Positions 20,212-30,028 are shown, counted from the first letter of the stretch. The stretch is DNA of 64,000 nt from Gammaproteobacteria bacterium (GCA_024640305.1 JAHEFG010000043.1:62001-126000), one strand, 5' to 3'. The notes: a model not told the origin generated them from the letters alone. A program made the numbers and translations.

Positions 20212-20841
20212 GAGCCCCCGGCTCGCCATGGAAGTTGTCTGTCCGTCACCAATAATAAGGTGGTCAAGCAGGCGGATGTCGACCAGCTCGAGGGCGGACT
20301 TGAGCCTGCTGGTTATGCGCTCGTCGGCCTGGCTGGGCTCGGCGACTCCGGATGGATGATTATGGGCCAGAATCACCGCCGCCGCGTTGACAACGAGGGC
20401 TTCTTTGACGACCTCCCGGGGATAGACGCTGGTGCCGTCTATCGTGCCCCGAAACATCTCGTCGAAACGCAAAACCCGGTGACGATTGTCCAGATACAGG
20501 CAGCAGAACAGCTCGTGGCCCAGGTGCCGCATCCTCGCCTGCAGGAAGGCCCGCGTGTCATCCGGGCTGCGGATAGCCTCGCCAGTTGGCAGGGACGCCT
20601 CAAAGTAACGCCGTGCGAGCTCCGGCAGTGCCGCGATAATGGCGGATTTGGCGATGCCGATGCCGTGCTCCGCGCCGAGCGCGGCCGGATCGGCCTGTAG
20701 CACCTGGCGCAGCCCGCCGAAGCGTGACAAGAGGCGCTGAGCCAGGGCGAAAGCGGCGCTGCTGCCGTTGCTGCCGCGGATGAACAGGGCGAGTAGCTCG
20801 GCATCACTTCTGGCCTTCCACTGTCCCTGGGTCGATGTCAT
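20206..20841 (-). CDS. radC: RadC family (JAB/MPN domain) protein
   Basis: The 211-residue protein (from the ATG at 20841) has an SDAELLALFIRG helix-hairpin-helix region and a C-terminal JAB/MPN domain with the metal-binding motif HNHPSGVAEPSQAD. RadC is widespread; its old link to DNA repair is disputed. The conserved N-terminal RPREKL segment seen in most RadC proteins is not recognisable. The frame extends to a TTG at 20883 without restoring it, so this copy has a shortened or divergent N terminus. coaBC diverges from it. Confidence 0.85.
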   Translation of the reverse strand: MTSTQGQWKARSDAELLALFIRGSNGSSAAFALAQRLLSRFGGLRQVLQADPAALGAEHGIGIAKSAIIAALPELARRYFEASLPTGEAIRSPDDTRAFLQARMRHLGHELFCCLYLDNRHRVLRFDEMFRGTIDGTSVYPREVVKEALVVNAAAVILAHNHPSGVAEPSQADERITSRLKSALELVDIRLLDHLIIGDGQTTSMASRGLL

Positions 20842-20945
20842 AACGAAGTGTGAACCGCCGGTAGCAATCGCGACAACACGCAAATCAGGTCGTCATCGCC
20901 GGATTCGGTGGATATTGCGACGAACAACGGGCTAAGCTCGCGCTC

Positions 20946-22154
20946 ATGAACGTGGTTCTTGGCATAACCGGCAGCATTGCTGCTTACAAAACACCCGAAC
21001 TCGTGCGGCGGCTGCGAGACCACGGCGCGGATGTGCAAATCGTCATGACGGCTTCGGCAGAAGAATTCGTAACCTCAACCGCTCTGCAGGCGGTCTCGGG
21101 TAAGCCGATACGATCTAATCTCTGGGACAAGGAGGCCGAGGCATCGATGAGCCACATCGAGCTCGCGCGCTGGGCAGACGTCGTTCTGATAGCGCCGGCT
21201 ACGGCCGAGATCATGGCGCGCCTCGCCGCCGGGGCCGCGTCAGACCTGCTGACTACGTTGTGCCTGGCTACCGAAGCGCCAATAGCGATCGCGCCGGCGA
21301 TGAACCATGTCATGTGGGCCAATGCAGCCGTGCAGGCAAACCGCACAATGCTGCAGGATCGCGGCGTCCGGATACTTGGCCCGGATGCCGGCTCACAGGC
21401 TTGTGGAGAAACCGGCTCGGGCCGCATGCTCGACCCTGCTGAAATTGCCGCTGTCGTTTGCGGTGGGCAAATTGCGGCACAGGCCAGCGAGCAATTACTC
21501 GCAGGCAAAACTGTATTGGTCACGGCCGGGCCCACGCGCGAGCCCATCGATCCGGTGCGTTACATCACTAACCGCAGCTCTGGCAAAATGGGTTACGCCG
21601 TAGCCGCTGCAGCTGCGGCGCAGGGCGCGAAAGTAATTCTCGTGAGCGGGCCCGTGTCGCTTGCCGAGCCGGCCGGCATAGAGGTGATCTACGCAGGGAC
21701 AGCCGAGGAAATGTATTCGGCAATTCATGAGCGGGTCAGTGATGCGGACATCTTCATTGCAGCGGCGGCGGTTTCCGATTACCGGCCGGCAAATGCCGCC
21801 AGGCAAAAGATCAAGAAAAATGCCGAGACGATGAGCATCGACCTGGTTCGATCAAGGGATATCCTCGCCTCGGTTGCATCCCTGCCCGCAGCACCATTTA
21901 CGGTGGGTTTTGCTGCGGAGACAGAAAAGGTGCGCGACTATGCACTGGGCAAACTAAAGAGCAAGAAGCTCGACATGATTATTGCGAATCGCGTCGGCGA
22001 CGATTGTGGCTTTGATCGCGACGACAATGCGGTCGAGGTTTATTGGCAGGGTGGCGAGCAAGCCTATCCGCAAGCGGCCAAAACCGAGTTGGCCCGACAG
22101 ATTATTCAGCTCGTTGCCAATCGTTACGAAAAGGAAAGTAATGCGATCCATTGA
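20946..22154 (+). CDS. coaBC: Phosphopantothenoylcysteine decarboxylase / phosphopantothenate-cysteine ligase
   Basis: Bifunctional CoA-synthesis enzyme of 402 residues. The N-terminal flavoprotein half (CoaC) shows [13 protein letters not shown], the catalytic His in [17 protein letters not shown] and the [11 protein letters not shown] cysteine. The C-terminal half (CoaB) shows [23 protein letters not shown] and KIKK. It makes 4'-phosphopantetheine from phosphopantothenate, cysteine and CTP. dut starts inside its last codons (14-base overlap), the usual coaBC-dut arrangement. Confidence 0.97.
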   Translation: MNVVLGITGSIAAYKTPELVRRLRDHGADVQIVMTASAEEFVTSTALQAVSGKPIRSNLWDKEAEASMSHIELARWADVVLIAPATAEIMARLAAGAASDLLTTLCLATEAPIAIAPAMNHVMWANAAVQANRTMLQDRGVRILGPDAGSQACGETGSGRMLDPAEIAAVVCGGQIAAQASEQLLAGKTVLVTAGPTREPIDPVRYITNRSSGKMGYAVAAAAAAQGAKVILVSGPVSLAEPAGIEVIYAGTAEEMYSAIHERVSDADIFIAAAAVSDYRPANAARQKIKKNAETMSIDLVRSRDILASVASLPAAPFTVGFAAETEKVRDYALGKLKSKKLDMIIANRVGDDCGFDRDDNAVEVYWQGGEQAYPQAAKTELARQIIQLVANRYEKESNAIH

Positions 22155-22596
22155 ATTGAAAATCCTCGATCCCCGCGTAGGGGATTCGATCCCGCTACCT
22201 CACTACGCCACCGACGGCTCGGCGGGTCTCGATATGCGTGCGTGCATCGATGCGCCGCTAACGGTCGCGCCTGGCGAAACGGTGCTCGTACCGACCGGCC
22301 TGGCGATTCACGTTGCGGACGCGTCGTTGGCAGCGGTTCTGTTGCCGCGCTCGGGCCTCGGGCACAAACATGGCCTCGTGCTCGGCAACCTGACCGGGCT
22401 TATCGATTCGGACTACCAGGGGCAGGTCTATATCTCCTGCTGGAATCGCAGCTCAAGCAGCTACGAGGTGCAGCCCGCGGAACGAATCGCGCAAATGGTG
22501 TTTGTTCCCGTGGAGCAGGTGCAGTTCAAGCTTGTCGAAGAGTTCGACAACAGCGATCGTGGTGCAGGAGGTTTTGGGCATTCAGGTACGGCCTGA
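22141..22596 (+). CDS. dut: dUTP diphosphatase
   Basis: The 151-residue trimeric dUTPase has all characteristic motifs: [10 protein letters not shown] (1), [11 protein letters not shown] (2), [13 protein letters not shown] (3, with the catalytic Asp), and a C-terminal [11 protein letters not shown] (5). It hydrolyses dUTP to dUMP, keeping uracil out of DNA and feeding dTMP synthesis. Its ATG overlaps the end of coaBC. Confidence 0.97.
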   Translation: MRSIELKILDPRVGDSIPLPHYATDGSAGLDMRACIDAPLTVAPGETVLVPTGLAIHVADASLAAVLLPRSGLGHKHGLVLGNLTGLIDSDYQGQVYISCWNRSSSSYEVQPAERIAQMVFVPVEQVQFKLVEEFDNSDRGAGGFGHSGTA

Positions 22597-22612
22597 GCGC
22601 TCACAAACTGAT

Positions 22613-23233
22613 CTAGCTGAGACCTTTTAGCGTCCTGAAGCGGTTGATCTGGCCTTCGAATTGTTCTTTTATTTGCTGCTCGTCATTTTGGTACTTGTGC
22701 AGGTTTTGTTCGTGACGCGTAATCGACAGTTTGGTGTGTTTGATCTCTACAACGAGATCGGGGTCGATCGTTGGGGCAGCGGGATCTGAACTATACGGCT
22801 TGTATTGGCGAGCATCTTCTTCCAGGCTGGCCAGCCGACGCCGCAGGTTGCGCAGATACAACTCAGTCACGCGCGCCTGTGCCTGGAATAACTCGATGCG
22901 CCGGTCACGATGCATCGTGATTTCAGCAACCGTGTTGTAAGTTGCGAGCAAAGCCGTGTCGGCGCGATGCTGTAACTCTTTCTGTATCTCGAGTTCTGCT
23001 GCGACGCGCTCGGCTTCAATCTGCTCCGCAGTTTTTCTGCCCTCGAGATGTTGAACCGTAACACCGTGCTCGTTGAGAACCTGCTTCGGTTTCTCCGCAT
23101 ACTCAGGTGGAATGCTGTCGCCGTAGTGGACCACGCCATCGTCGTCCACCCAACGATAGGTTCTGGTCTCTTGCGCCTGAGATGCCAGTGGCAGCAACAA
23201 ACACAAGGCGATGGCGATGACTTTTAGTCGCAT
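22613..23233 (-). CDS. DUF4124 domain-containing periplasmic protein
   Basis: Protein of 206 residues with a signal peptide (MRLKVIAIALCLLLPLASQAQ) and a DUF4124 segment (YRWVDDDGVVHYGDSIPP) at about 25-45. A long, highly charged coiled-coil follows (about 60-200, rich in Glu, Arg and Gln). DUF4124 proteins are envelope proteins of unknown function. I chose the ATG at 23233 because the signal peptide starts there. A second DUF4124 protein is encoded at 49523-49987. Confidence 0.82.
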   Translation of the reverse strand: MRLKVIAIALCLLLPLASQAQETRTYRWVDDDGVVHYGDSIPPEYAEKPKQVLNEHGVTVQHLEGRKTAEQIEAERVAAELEIQKELQHRADTALLATYNTVAEITMHRDRRIELFQAQARVTELYLRNLRRRLASLEEDARQYKPYSSDPAAPTIDPDLVVEIKHTKLSITRHEQNLHKYQNDEQQIKEQFEGQINRFRTLKGLS

Positions 23234-23350
23234 AGCGAAACTATGCCATGTCTGGCAGATAAAAAGTTTGGACTGGTTCGCGAAATCGTAGCTTAGTCCG
23301 AAGCGCCGCCGCTGTAAATAATTGACCAACTTCACAAGGATTTCAGCGGC

Positions 23351-23998
23351 TTATGCAATCACGCCGTACTTCTTGCGGTAGGCGATGACGGGCTGCAGGT
23401 ACTGTTCGTACTCTGCTGATTCTTCAAGAGTATCGACCAGGTCATTGAGGCGAATGATGCTAAGCACCGGAATATCAAGGGATTGTTTGAGCTCCTGGAC
23501 CGCCGATAACGTGCCCTGACCGCGCTCCTGACGGTCCAGGGAGATAACCAGTCCGGCCACCTCTGCGCCAGTCGCGGAAATGATCTGGTAGGCCTCGCGC
23601 ACCGCGGTTCCGGCCGTTATTACGTCGTCAACAATCAGTACCCTCCCGGCCAGCGGTGCACCAACGATATTGCCGCCTTCCCCGTGTGCCTTCGCCTCTT
23701 TGCGGTTAAACGCGTACGGAACGTCGATATCATGCTGCTCGGCCAGCGATGCGGCTGCCAGAGTTGCGAGCGGGATGCCCTTGTAAGCGGGGCCAAACAG
23801 CATATCGAATTCGATGTCCGACTCGGCGATAGCCGCCGCGTAATACCGGCCGACCCTTGCGGCGGCATAACCGGTGTTGAACAACCCCGCGTTAAAAAAA
23901 TACGGGCTGATACGGCCTGACTTCAGTCGAAATTCGCCAAAGCGGAGCACGCCGAGTTCGAGAGCGAGGTCGATGAATTCTTTCTTATAGGCCTGCAT
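23351..23998 (-). CDS. pyrE: Orotate phosphoribosyltransferase
   Basis: The 215-residue enzyme has the phosphoribosyl-pyrophosphate loop [17 protein letters not shown] (about 121-137), a [10 protein letters not shown] segment and an ALNR-like basic loop ([13 protein letters not shown]). It converts orotate and PRPP to OMP in pyrimidine synthesis. It is divergent from xthA, with a 90-base interval between the starts. Confidence 0.97.
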   Translation of the reverse strand: MQAYKKEFIDLALELGVLRFGEFRLKSGRISPYFFNAGLFNTGYAAARVGRYYAAAIAESDIEFDMLFGPAYKGIPLATLAAASLAEQHDIDVPYAFNRKEAKAHGEGGNIVGAPLAGRVLIVDDVITAGTAVREAYQIISATGAEVAGLVISLDRQERGQGTLSAVQELKQSLDIPVLSIIRLNDLVDTLEESAEYEQYLQPVIAYRKKYGVIA

Positions 23999-24088
23999 AT
24001 TGTCTGTTTCTTGCGAAGCTAAAGTATGATGGCCGCCTTCGATCGGCGCGTCGAATTATGACACACGCAAATCTCCAGGGAGAAAAGA

Positions 24089-24871
24089 TTGTTTCGAGTG
24101 ATTAGTCTGAACGCGAACGGCATCCGAGCCGCGGCCCGCAAGGGCTTTTTCGAGTGGTTGAAAAAGCAGGACGCCGATGTGGTTTGTATTCAGGAAACCA
24201 AGGCCCAGGTGCATCAGCTTGGCGATGAGATTTTCTCCCCACAGGGTTATCACTGCTATTACGAGGACGCCGTTAAGAAGGGTTACAGTGGCGTCGCCAT
24301 TTACACCCGGCACAAGCCGAAGAAGGTCGTGCGCGGTTATGGCGACAAGGAATTCGATGATGAGGGGCGCTACATCGAGGTGCAGCTTGGCGGAATATCG
24401 GTCGTCTCCGTGTACCTGCCGTCCGGCTCATCAAAAGAAGAGCGACAAATCGCTAAATACCGCTGCATGGACTCATTCACCGAGCACCTGCATACACTGC
24501 GTCGCAGGCGCTCGCAATACGTTATCTGTGGTGACTGGAATATCGTGCACAAAGAGGGCGATATCAAAAACTGGAAATCTAATCAGAAGAATTCCGGTTG
24601 TTTGCCCGAAGAACGTGCCTGGTTGGACAAGGTGTTCGGCGAGTATCGTTTCGTCGACGCATTTCGCACGCTCGAGCAGGAGCCGGACCAGTACACCTGG
24701 TGGTCGAACCGTGGTCGTGCGTGGGATAACAACGTCGGCTGGCGTATTGATTACCACGTCGTAACGCAGGGGCTCGAAGACAAGGTCCTGCGGACCGAGA
24801 TTTACAGGGATGAGCGATTCTCCGATCATGCGCCGCTGATCATGGACTACGATTGGGTTCACGACGATTGA
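24089..24871 (+). CDS. xthA: Exodeoxyribonuclease III
   Basis: The 260-residue AP endonuclease/3' exonuclease has family motifs SLNANGIRAA, CIQETKAQ, the GDWNIVH segment, the RIDYHVV motif and the terminal SDHAPLIMDY. It cleaves abasic sites in base-excision repair. The start is a TTG at 24089 behind AGGGAGAA; no earlier ATG or GTG fits. The AmpG-like gene follows directly. Confidence 0.95.
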   Translation: MFRVISLNANGIRAAARKGFFEWLKKQDADVVCIQETKAQVHQLGDEIFSPQGYHCYYEDAVKKGYSGVAIYTRHKPKKVVRGYGDKEFDDEGRYIEVQLGGISVVSVYLPSGSSKEERQIAKYRCMDSFTEHLHTLRRRRSQYVICGDWNIVHKEGDIKNWKSNQKNSGCLPEERAWLDKVFGEYRFVDAFRTLEQEPDQYTWWSNRGRAWDNNVGWRIDYHVVTQGLEDKVLRTEIYRDERFSDHAPLIMDYDWVHDD

Positions 24872-24889
24872 TTGAGCGAAGTACATTCA

Positions 24890-26128
24890 ATGCAACGACA
24901 GTCCTTTAAAGAAGCGATTCTCAACCGGCGGATGCTGATCTGCATCTTCACCGGTTTTACGTCCGGACTACCGCTGTACGTTCTTTTCCAGCTTGTGCCT
25001 GGATGGCTTCGGGTAGAGGGCGTGGGTCTGGCGGAGATAGGCTTCTTCGCGCTCGTGCAGTTTCCTTATACCTGGAAGTTCCTGTGGTCGCCGGTGATGG
25101 ACCGGTTCACGCTGCCATTTCTCGGGCATCGCAGGGGCTGGATGCTCATCACACAGTTGGCTTTGCTCATCGGTATTGGCGCGATGGGCTTTACGAAGCC
25201 GGATCTCTCGATATGGATTGTTGCTTACCTTGCGGCCGCGGTGGCTTTCTTCAGTGCAAGTCAGGATATCGTGCTCGACGCTTACCGCCGCGAGTTGCTG
25301 CCGGACGTTGAGCTTGGTCTCGGTAACTCGATACATGTGCAGGCGTACCGATTCTCCGGATTGGTGCCGGGCGCATTGGGGTTCATCCTCGCAGACCACT
25401 TTGCTTGGCACGTTGTCTTCGTCATCATCGCGGCGTTTATGCTCATCGGAATTGTATTTACACTTGTTATTGACGAGGCCATAGCAGAGCCGACGCCGCC
25501 ACAAACCATGCGTGACGCCGTCATTGAACCGTTCCGCGATTTCATCGGTCGCTCCGGCATCGGCCCGGCGCTGCTCGTGCTGTCGTTCCTGTTCCTGTAC
25601 AAGCTCGGCGACAATATGGCGACTGCTTTGCAGTCACCGTTCTTCATTGATGTGGGGTTCACGCTGACGCAGATCGGCGCCATCAGCAAGACGGCCGGCC
25701 TGGTTGCGGCAAATATTGGCACGATCGTTGGTGGACTGATCATGGTCAAGTTGTCCATAAACCGCGCGCTCTGGGTGTTTGGATTCGTGCAGGTTGTCAG
25801 TATTCTCGGCTTCGCGACACTCGCCGCTGTCGGTGCTAATCCGTGGCTGCTGGGCGGTGTGGTCGCGTTCGAATACCTTGGCGTTGGGCTAGGCGCTGCA
25901 GCACTCGTCGCGTTCATGGCGCGTACGGCAAATCCGGCCTTCGCCGCAACGCAGCTTGCGCTGTTCACGGCGCTCGCTTCAGTACCCAGAGTGTTTGCCA
26001 ACGCGGTGACCGGCGTCATCGTCGAGAGTGTTGGCTGGACAAACTTCTTCCTGCTTTGCACTTTGTTAGCCATTCCCGGCATGTTGCTGTTGTTTAAGGT
26101 TGCACCCTGGAATGGCGAAGACCAATGA
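24890..26128 (+). CDS. AmpG-like MFS permease
   Basis: Major-facilitator protein of 412 residues (418 if the TTG at 24872 is used) with about twelve membrane helices. The opening NRRMLICIFTGFTSGLPLYVLFQLVPGWLR and WKFLWSPVMDRF are characteristic of AmpG-type muropeptide permeases and related signal-free transporters. AmpG imports GlcNAc-anhydroMurNAc peptides for cell-wall recycling; here that function is likely but not proven. The Rieske gene overlaps its end by four bases. Confidence 0.85.
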   Translation: MQRQSFKEAILNRRMLICIFTGFTSGLPLYVLFQLVPGWLRVEGVGLAEIGFFALVQFPYTWKFLWSPVMDRFTLPFLGHRRGWMLITQLALLIGIGAMGFTKPDLSIWIVAYLAAAVAFFSASQDIVLDAYRRELLPDVELGLGNSIHVQAYRFSGLVPGALGFILADHFAWHVVFVIIAAFMLIGIVFTLVIDEAIAEPTPPQTMRDAVIEPFRDFIGRSGIGPALLVLSFLFLYKLGDNMATALQSPFFIDVGFTLTQIGAISKTAGLVAANIGTIVGGLIMVKLSINRALWVFGFVQVVSILGFATLAAVGANPWLLGGVVAFEYLGVGLGAAALVAFMARTANPAFAATQLALFTALASVPRVFANAVTGVIVESVGWTNFFLLCTLLAIPGMLLLFKVAPWNGEDQ

Positions 26129-26481
26129 GCGACACCGTCGAAGTCGCGGTCGGGCGAATGGATGAACTCACCGATCCGGGCTGCCGTGAATTCAGCATTG
26201 GCGAAGGCGATTGGCCATTCCTGGGTTTCGTGGTTCGCAAGGGCAATGAGGTGTACGCCTATCAGAACTTCTGCGTGCACGTTGGGCACCAGCTTAACTG
26301 GACGCCAGACGGCTTTTTTAACAAGGACGATTCGGCGATTCAGTGCGCATCACATGGAGCACTCTACGAAATTGATACGGGTCTGTGCTTCGCAGGTCCA
26401 TGCCGGGGCAAGTCGCTGCGGGCCGTTGTCGTCGAAGTACGAGACGGCGTGATTTACGCGTCGGGACCAACCAGCATGTAA
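26125..26481 (+). CDS. Rieske-type [2Fe-2S] protein
   Basis: The 118-residue small protein has both halves of the Rieske cluster motif: CVHVGH (Cys and His ligands, about 49-54) and CASHGALY (Cys and His, about 72-79). It has no signal peptide, so it is cytoplasmic and resembles ferredoxin subunits of ring-hydroxylating or nitrite-reductase-type systems. The ATG overlaps the AmpG-like gene (ATGA), so the two are cotranslated, although no functional connection is known. The residues before the first ligand are AYQNF rather than the more usual AxxNxC. Confidence 0.85.
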   Translation: MSDTVEVAVGRMDELTDPGCREFSIGEGDWPFLGFVVRKGNEVYAYQNFCVHVGHQLNWTPDGFFNKDDSAIQCASHGALYEIDTGLCFAGPCRGKSLRAVVVEVRDGVIYASGPTSM

Positions 26482-26491
26482 AGCTTCGCGG

Positions 26492-27190
26492 CTAGAGTTT
26501 TTCGAACCGCCAGTCCCAGATTCTATGACCCTTCCTGAGGCCGCGACGTTCGAATTTTGTCATCGGTCGGTCGAGCGGTTGGTCACCATCATGCTCGCGG
26601 CGTTCGCTACAACGAAACAGATCCGACTCGGAAAGTACTTCGTCGATATGCTCCGCGTAGTTCGCCCAGTCCGTTGCGACATGAAGCGCACCACCTTCTG
26701 CCAGGCGATCGGCACACAACTTGAGGAATGCAGGCTGAATAATGCGACGTTTGTGGTGCCGTTTCTTCGGCCACGGATCGGGGAAATACAAATTAATTCG
26801 CTGCAAGGAGCCGAGTGGTATGTGTGCCTCGAGCACCTCAATGGCATCGTGCGCAATCAATTTCAGGTTAGTAATGCCCGCACTCTGCGCGCTTAGCAAA
26901 CAGTGCCCAACACCAGGCTCGTGAACCTCGATGCCCAGGTAATCAGAGTCGGGGTTTTCGGCGGCCTGCTGCACGAGTGTTTCACCGTTGCCAAAACCGA
27001 TTTCCAGTACGCGCGGCGCGGTTCGGTTGAACAGGGCGTCCAGGTCAAGCGCCGAGCGACCAAGGACGACCCCGTAGCTTGGCCAGAGCTCTTGCAATGC
27101 ACGTTGTTGCGATGGCGTTAGTCGCCCGGCGCGACGCACAAAACTGCGAATCGGACGATGCGGTCGCGATGGTATGTCGTTGTTTGTCAT
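26492..27190 (-). CDS. trmB: tRNA (guanine-46-N7)-methyltransferase
   Basis: The 232-residue SAM enzyme has the motif LEIGFGNGETLVQQA (about 60), the GIEVHEPGVGHCL segment and the INLYFPDPWPKKRHHKRRI signature that is diagnostic of TrmB. It makes m7G46 in the variable loop of tRNAs. It is the last gene of the long minus-strand run that begins at dapF. The acyltransferase gene ends eight bases upstream. Confidence 0.96.
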   Translation of the reverse strand: MTNNDIPSRPHRPIRSFVRRAGRLTPSQQRALQELWPSYGVVLGRSALDLDALFNRTAPRVLEIGFGNGETLVQQAAENPDSDYLGIEVHEPGVGHCLLSAQSAGITNLKLIAHDAIEVLEAHIPLGSLQRINLYFPDPWPKKRHHKRRIIQPAFLKLCADRLAEGGALHVATDWANYAEHIDEVLSESDLFRCSERREHDGDQPLDRPMTKFERRGLRKGHRIWDWRFEKL

Positions 27191-27198
27191 CGTTCGAG

Positions 27199-27765
27199 CT
27201 AGCTTGTAAACACAACCGGGCTTGTTTTTTCGGGCGTGTGTCCGCCAATTGAGTCGTAAAACGAGCGACAGATTGCAAGATCCGCATCCTTGTCGCCAGT
27301 CAGCGTCAATGTCGGGCCAAAACCCAGCCGCTTACCGCGGTAATCAAGGAACGCGAGTACCACCGGCACATTGGCACCGTCCGCAATGCGGTAGAAACCG
27401 CTTTTCCAGCCACGCGTCTTGCTACGTGTTCCCTCAGGGGCCAGGCCGAAATAGAACTGGTCACTCTGGTCGAAGGCGGCGATGGCTTCACTGACAGCTG
27501 AGCGCGCCTTGTTCCGGTCCAGGGGGATGCCGTTAAAAGCCCGCAGCAGGTTGCCGAGTGGAAACCAAAACATCGAATCTTTTACGAACCAGTTAATGTC
27601 CATGCGGATGTAAGTCTTGTAGACGATGGCCCAGAAGCCGTCCCAATTAGACGTGTGCGGTGCCGCGATGATCACGGCTTTGCGGACATTCGGCACGTCA
27701 CCAACAACCGTCCAACCACCCATCCACAGGAGCAGCCTGGCAAGTCGCGGCAAAAACATAATCAA
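27199..27765 (-). CDS. PlsC-type acyltransferase
   Basis: The 188-residue acyltransferase has the catalytic HX4D motif (HTSNWD at about 37-42) and the PEGTRS phosphate-binding motif (about 114). An N-terminal hydrophobic segment suggests inner-membrane association. The family moves acyl chains onto glycerol-phosphate or other lipid acceptors; the exact acceptor is not evident. It sits between ubiB and trmB, with six bases to ubiB. Confidence 0.88.
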   Translation of the reverse strand: MIMFLPRLARLLLWMGGWTVVGDVPNVRKAVIIAAPHTSNWDGFWAIVYKTYIRMDINWFVKDSMFWFPLGNLLRAFNGIPLDRNKARSAVSEAIAAFDQSDQFYFGLAPEGTRSKTRGWKSGFYRIADGANVPVVLAFLDYRGKRLGFGPTLTLTGDKDADLAICRSFYDSIGGHTPEKTSPVVFTS

Positions 27766-27771
27766 CGAACC

Positions 27772-29409
27772 CTAATCATGCCGCTGGCGGGCGGCGAAAG
27801 CCGCAACGGCAGCAATGGCATACAGCGCAGCGGTCAAATAGAGATTGCCCTCGAGAGCCAGCAACAGCGTGCCACTGACAACGCTGGTTGCCGCGGCGGT
27901 AAGCCAGTAACGCTGGCGTTGATGCTCCTGCATGTCCTTGCGTAGCTGGCGAATTTCGGCCACCTGTTTCCTGGCGGCCGGGTCTTCCGACGCCGCCTGT
28001 TCGGCAATCTGTTTGAGGACCGTTGGCAGGTCGCGCAGCGACTGACGCAGTTGCGGCAGGTTTTCGCGGAAGTCATCCAGCATCGCACGCGGTCCAACCT
28101 GCTCATTCATCCAGCGCTTCAGCACCGGATGAGCGGTCTTCCAAAGATCGAGTTGCGGGTACAACTCACGGCCGAGACCTTCGATATTGAAGAGGGTTTT
28201 GTGCAACAGGATCATCTGTGGCTGAATTTCGACATTGAATCGCTGCGCGACGCGGAACAGGCGCATTAACACCTGCGCGAACGAAATTTCTGACAGTGGT
28301 TTGTTGAAGATAGGCTCGCAAACCGTGCGCACGGCTGTCTCCAGTTGGTCGATGCGCGTGCCTTCCGGTACCCAGCCCGAATCTATGTGCAGTTTTGCGA
28401 TGCTGTGATAGTCACGATCAAAAAACGCGAGGAAGTTGCTGGCAAGGTAGTGGCGATCCTCAGGACTGAGTGTGCCAACAATGCCAAAGTCGACCGCAGC
28501 GTATTTCGGTTTATCGGGGTCAGTAGCGATAACGAAAATGTTGCCCGGATGCATGTCCGCGTGAAAGAAATTGTGGCGAAATACCTGCGTGAAGAATATC
28601 TCGACACCGTTCTCTGCCAGCACCCGGATGTTCGTACCTGCCTCGCGCAGAGCATCCATGTCGCTAATTGGAATACCGTAGATGCGTTCCTGCACGAGCA
28701 CCTCGGGCCGACAGTAATCCCAGTAGACATCCGGAACATACAGCATGTTCGACGCGCCGAAATTTCGTTTCAGCTGCGCTGCATTTGCCGCCTCGCGCAT
28801 CAGGTCGAGTTCGTCGATTATGGTTCGTTCGTATTCGGCCACAACATCAAGAGGCCGCAGGCGTTTGCCGTGTTCCCAGTACTTCGCGGCTAGCCCCGCG
28901 ATCATGCGCAATACGTCGAGGTCACCCTCAATCTGCTGCTGAACGCCGGGCCGCAGAAGTTTAACGACAACCTCCTGACCGTTTTGCAGTTGTGCCGTAT
29001 GTACCTGGGCAATGGATGCCGCTGCGAGCGGTTCGGCATCAAAGCGCTTGAAAACCTGTTCTACCGGTTCGCCATAAACGTCGTTGAGAATGGCAATGGC
29101 TTGTTCGGATGGAAAAGGCGGTACGCTGTCCTGCAACTTCGCGAGTTCGTCCGCAATATCCACCGGCAGGAGGTCACGTCGAGTCGATAACGCCTGGCCA
29201 AACTTGACGAAGATCGGGCCCAATTCTTCCAGCGCCAGACGGATGCGTTCGCCGAGAGGCGCAGACGCGCCGCGTCGGCGAGGCAATAAATAAAAGAAAA
29301 ACCGCAGAGGGCGCAGCAAGTGCGTCTCGCGAATAAAGTCGTCCAGCCCGTACTTGACCAGGATGCGCTGGATGCTGAGAACCCGTAGCAAAGTGCGTCG
29401 CTGTGGCAA
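27772..29409 (-). CDS. ubiB: Ubiquinone biosynthesis accessory ATPase UbiB
   Basis: The 545-residue atypical kinase-like protein has the signature KxGQ motif in FVKFGQALSTR (about 72-82), an alanine-rich loop (EPLAAASIAQVH), a catalytic-type HADMHPGNIFV and AAVDFGIVG. Two hydrophobic helices lie at the C terminus (about 500-540). It is required for coenzyme Q production and membrane access of its intermediates. It follows ubiE and ubiJ in the standard order. Confidence 0.96.
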   Translation of the reverse strand: MPQRRTLLRVLSIQRILVKYGLDDFIRETHLLRPLRFFFYLLPRRRGASAPLGERIRLALEELGPIFVKFGQALSTRRDLLPVDIADELAKLQDSVPPFPSEQAIAILNDVYGEPVEQVFKRFDAEPLAAASIAQVHTAQLQNGQEVVVKLLRPGVQQQIEGDLDVLRMIAGLAAKYWEHGKRLRPLDVVAEYERTIIDELDLMREAANAAQLKRNFGASNMLYVPDVYWDYCRPEVLVQERIYGIPISDMDALREAGTNIRVLAENGVEIFFTQVFRHNFFHADMHPGNIFVIATDPDKPKYAAVDFGIVGTLSPEDRHYLASNFLAFFDRDYHSIAKLHIDSGWVPEGTRIDQLETAVRTVCEPIFNKPLSEISFAQVLMRLFRVAQRFNVEIQPQMILLHKTLFNIEGLGRELYPQLDLWKTAHPVLKRWMNEQVGPRAMLDDFRENLPQLRQSLRDLPTVLKQIAEQAASEDPAARKQVAEIRQLRKDMQEHQRQRYWLTAAATSVVSGTLLLALEGNLYLTAALYAIAAVAAFAARQRHD

Positions 29410-29411
29410 CG

Positions 29412-30017
29412 TCAGGCTCCGTCACCGAGACGATCGAACCTGGCCTCAAGACGAGCAAGGTCATCCCGCAGGGTATCCAGTTGCGCAGTGAAACGCTCGA
29501 CCTCGTAGCGACTCGGCAAGTCGCGACTTTCTTCCTGCAAATACTCGCGAACATTGGAGCCCATCGTGGAGCGAGCATCACGAGACCAGTTGCCAACACC
29601 CCTGGCGAAATTTCCAAGTCGATGCGCTGCCGCATCGCCGATCAGCGAAGACAACTCTTCCTCGACATCGGGTTTTGCGAAGTCGAGCAACTCCTGAAAC
29701 GCCTTGGCAGTGCGGACGTTCCCTGTGATATCCAGGGTGCCATCTCTGAGTGCCTCTTCGCCGCTGCTACCTGCCATGCGCGCAAGCGTCAGCAAAGAGC
29801 CAGTGATCACGATGTCCGGATCCGTGTCCGAGTCTGTGGCGAGAGCTATGACACCGTCGCTGATTTCAAAGTACATGGCCAGTGCAGTATCACGAACACG
29901 AACCGCAACGGTGGTGCCGTCGAGGCGTTCGCATAACTCGCGTGCCGGTGTTGTTTCACCAATATTGCGGTTGAGGATTTTGGTGATGGGGCGGAGGACG
30001 CCTTCGAGAGGGTTCAT
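29412..30017 (-). CDS. ubiJ: Ubiquinone biosynthesis accessory factor UbiJ
   Basis: The 201-residue SCP2-like lipid-binding protein (EISDGVIALATDSDTDPDIVITGSL; GTLDITGNVRTAKAFQEL) has a C-terminal coiled coil (VERFTAQLDTLRDDLARLE). In E. coli, UbiJ works with UbiK (encoded here at 52708) as a scaffold for soluble ubiquinone-synthesis enzymes. It is placed between ubiE and ubiB, with two bases to ubiB. Confidence 0.93.
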   Translation of the reverse strand: MNPLEGVLRPITKILNRNIGETTPARELCERLDGTTVAVRVRDTALAMYFEISDGVIALATDSDTDPDIVITGSLLTLARMAGSSGEEALRDGTLDITGNVRTAKAFQELLDFAKPDVEEELSSLIGDAAAHRLGNFARGVGNWSRDARSTMGSNVREYLQEESRDLPSRYEVERFTAQLDTLRDDLARLEARFDRLGDGA

Positions 30018-30028
30018 TACCGCCGCGC

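Noticed and set aside
25282-26289. 335-residue open frame antisense to the AmpG-like gene
   Set aside because: Low-complexity Ser/Thr/Ala/Pro-rich sequence, no motif, and complete overlap with the permease and Rieske genes.
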